Assembly (NCBI GenBank): GCA_964482025.1
Contig: CAYZVN010000001.1
Location: forward strand, 45,415-109,414
Direction: 5' to 3'
DNA length: 64,000 nt
Source: UBA5868 sp964482025
Lineage (GTDB): Bacteria > Pseudomonadota > Gammaproteobacteria > Pseudomonadales > Cellvibrionaceae
The translations under genes and the position numbers were made by a program. Shown here piece by piece: positions 63,086 through 64,000 of the stretch; position 1 is the first letter of the stretch, and each line of letters opens with the position of its first letter. The notes under the pieces were generated by a model. That model was not told where the DNA came from, did not search any database, and was given only the letters and a program-made list of their open reading frames with translations.

Positions 63086-63271
63086 TTATGAGACTGGAAC
63101 GGTTATGGCTTCCATGCGAGCGGGAACCTCTGACTCGTTCAGAAATTTATCCTGTTCAGAAACTTCATAGCTTAGATGTGTGCTGTGGTAGGGCGAAACT
63201 GACAGTGCTGTCGTTCGCATGTCCAGCTTATGACAAGTTCCCATTTCGAATAGGCCCTCCATAGCATCCAT
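63086..63271 (-). CDS. Possible 61-residue ORF upstream of the polyketide synthase
   Basis: This short frame has an unusually strong ribosome site (GGAGGAGGT about 5 bases before the ATG at 63271) and ends 129 bases before the polyketide synthase start. The peptide (MDAMEGLFEMG..., ending AITVPVS) has no signal peptide, membrane helix or recognisable family. It may be a small gene, a translated leader of the synthase mRNA, or chance. The other open frames in this 1-kb region lack comparable start signals. Confidence 0.3.
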   Translation of the reverse strand: MDAMEGLFEMGTCHKLDMRTTALSVSPYHSTHLSYEVSEQDKFLNESEVPARMEAITVPVS

Positions 63272-64000
63272 ACGACCTCCTCCACGTCCATTTTGATAGG
63301 CGGATTATTTAACCTTTTTGCGCCCAAATCAAGTTTCTTCTCCGACGACCAAGTCACATTTTTCATGTGAACAATTAACGGGTGAACCTCCACTACTTAT
63401 CTAGACACTTCGCAGCTTCTTTAGATGCTGCCCGATGTTTACCCCGAAAATCGATGCGAGCAGATCGGTTATTTAGCCTGCTCCGTAGGTAACGGTACCG
63501 ACCGAACCGAGGGAATACTTCAGCAAACATTTCGTCTGGGCAACAACGACACCGCCGGCCGGTGTTCAGCACCTGCGTAATCATTACCGAGTCATGGATA
63601 TAGCGCCGCCACTCCGGTGTGTGGTCCGCATGACGGCGTTTTTCGACGCCGCCACTCAAGGGCTAAGTTCTGACAAAAATACGTTTCTACAAAACCAATC
63701 GCCTTTCTACTTTGAGGCTGAGAGTTTTTCCTGTACGCATTTATGATTTCATTCATCGCGAATCCATATAGATAGCATCACGTGAAATTACTTTTTATTA
63801 GTGGCGCTAATAGAAGAATTCCTCAGAATCGAAAATCGACAACGGGGTCATAGCAAGAAAATAATGCATAATCTTCCCACAATGCCCTTCCCGCCAACAT
63901 CCAAAGAATCTAGAGAGCGAGCAATTTTCCCCACTAAGAATATTCTTCTTGAAATATTTAATGCCGATTAAATCTATGCACTTGAACTTTGTCGCACTCT
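63272..64000. other. A/T-rich region without a supported gene
   Basis: No convincing coding region, tRNA or mobile-element gene was seen. A minus-strand 88-codon frame (63393-63659) starts only with TTG and looks like chance or a decayed gene. The right-hand 300 bases are strongly A/T-rich and could hold promoters for genes beyond the window. Confidence 0.4.

Noticed and set aside
63172..63393. 73-codon minus-strand frame
   Set aside because: GTG start without a convincing ribosome site; it overlaps the 61-codon frame that has a far better one.
63393..63659. 88-codon minus-strand frame, considered as a transposase remnant
   Set aside because: TTG start only, no ribosome site, no recognisable transposase motif and no inverted repeats around it; left unassigned.
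1..64000. tRNA, rRNA, riboswitch or intact insertion sequence
   Set aside because: No cloverleaf, rRNA-like stretch, conserved riboswitch core or transposase with inverted ends was recognised by eye; a covariance-model scan would be needed to exclude small RNAs.

Overview
The window looks like a chromosomal segment of a marine-type gammaproteobacterium, probably of the Cellvibrionaceae (Teredinibacter/Saccharophagus-like) or a close relative. This placement is an inference from gene order: ubiE-ubiJ-ubiB-dtd, glnA-ntrB-ntrC, secB-grxC-rhodanese divergent from gpmI-envC-ctpA, and hisB-hisH-hisA-hisF. No rRNA, tRNA, CRISPR array or intact insertion sequence was seen. One 100-base run of N (6750-6849) is flanked by an identical 49-bp sequence on both sides, so it is an unmerged contig overlap and not missing sequence.

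Layout. 1-3 kb: an unknown gene cut by the left edge, an outer-membrane barrel protein, a CBS-domain protein and a small lipoprotein. 3-7.8 kb (minus strand): an MscS-type channel, a NhaP2/CvrA-type antiporter, a SPOUT RNA methyltransferase interrupted only by the assembly gap, and a secreted unknown. 8-11.4 kb: the ubiquinone operon ubiEJB and dtd. 12-17.8 kb: a compact accessory cluster with a catalase-like heme protein, two mutually similar unknown proteins, a DyP-type peroxidase and an ABC exporter. 18-24.6 kb: typA, a small barrel protein, an M42-like peptidase, a periplasmic glutathione peroxidase and thiI. 24.6-29.2 kb: the nitrogen regulon core, with a clear sigma-54 promoter and NtrC sites before glnA, another NtrC site before ntrBC, and then a histidine kinase whose ATPase domain is degenerate.

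30.7-37 kb: secB, grxC and a rhodanese-fold protein that has lost its cysteine, divergent from gpmI, envC and ctpA. 37-40.5 kb: a small barrel protein and hisBHAF. 40.5-44 kb: a thioredoxin-like protein followed by a tightly packed glycosyltransferase / methyltransferase / alpha-alpha-toroid cassette. 44-51 kb: an OmpA-type porin, an AI-2E family permease and an RND efflux pair.

From about 51.3 kb to the right edge the DNA becomes visibly richer in A/T and the gene content changes. A 2626-residue iterative-type polyketide synthase (KS-AT-DH-ER-KR-ACP) ends in a condensation/acyltransferase-like domain. It is followed on the same strand by a secreted His-rich (GPHHK)6 protein with a CxxCH heme-type motif, a SnoaL-like protein and an MFS exporter. 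This appears to be a horizontally acquired biosynthetic locus and is the best candidate for an undescribed system here. The heme-peroxidase cluster at 12-17.8 kb is the second. All functional calls rest on reading sequence and motifs; no database search was run.
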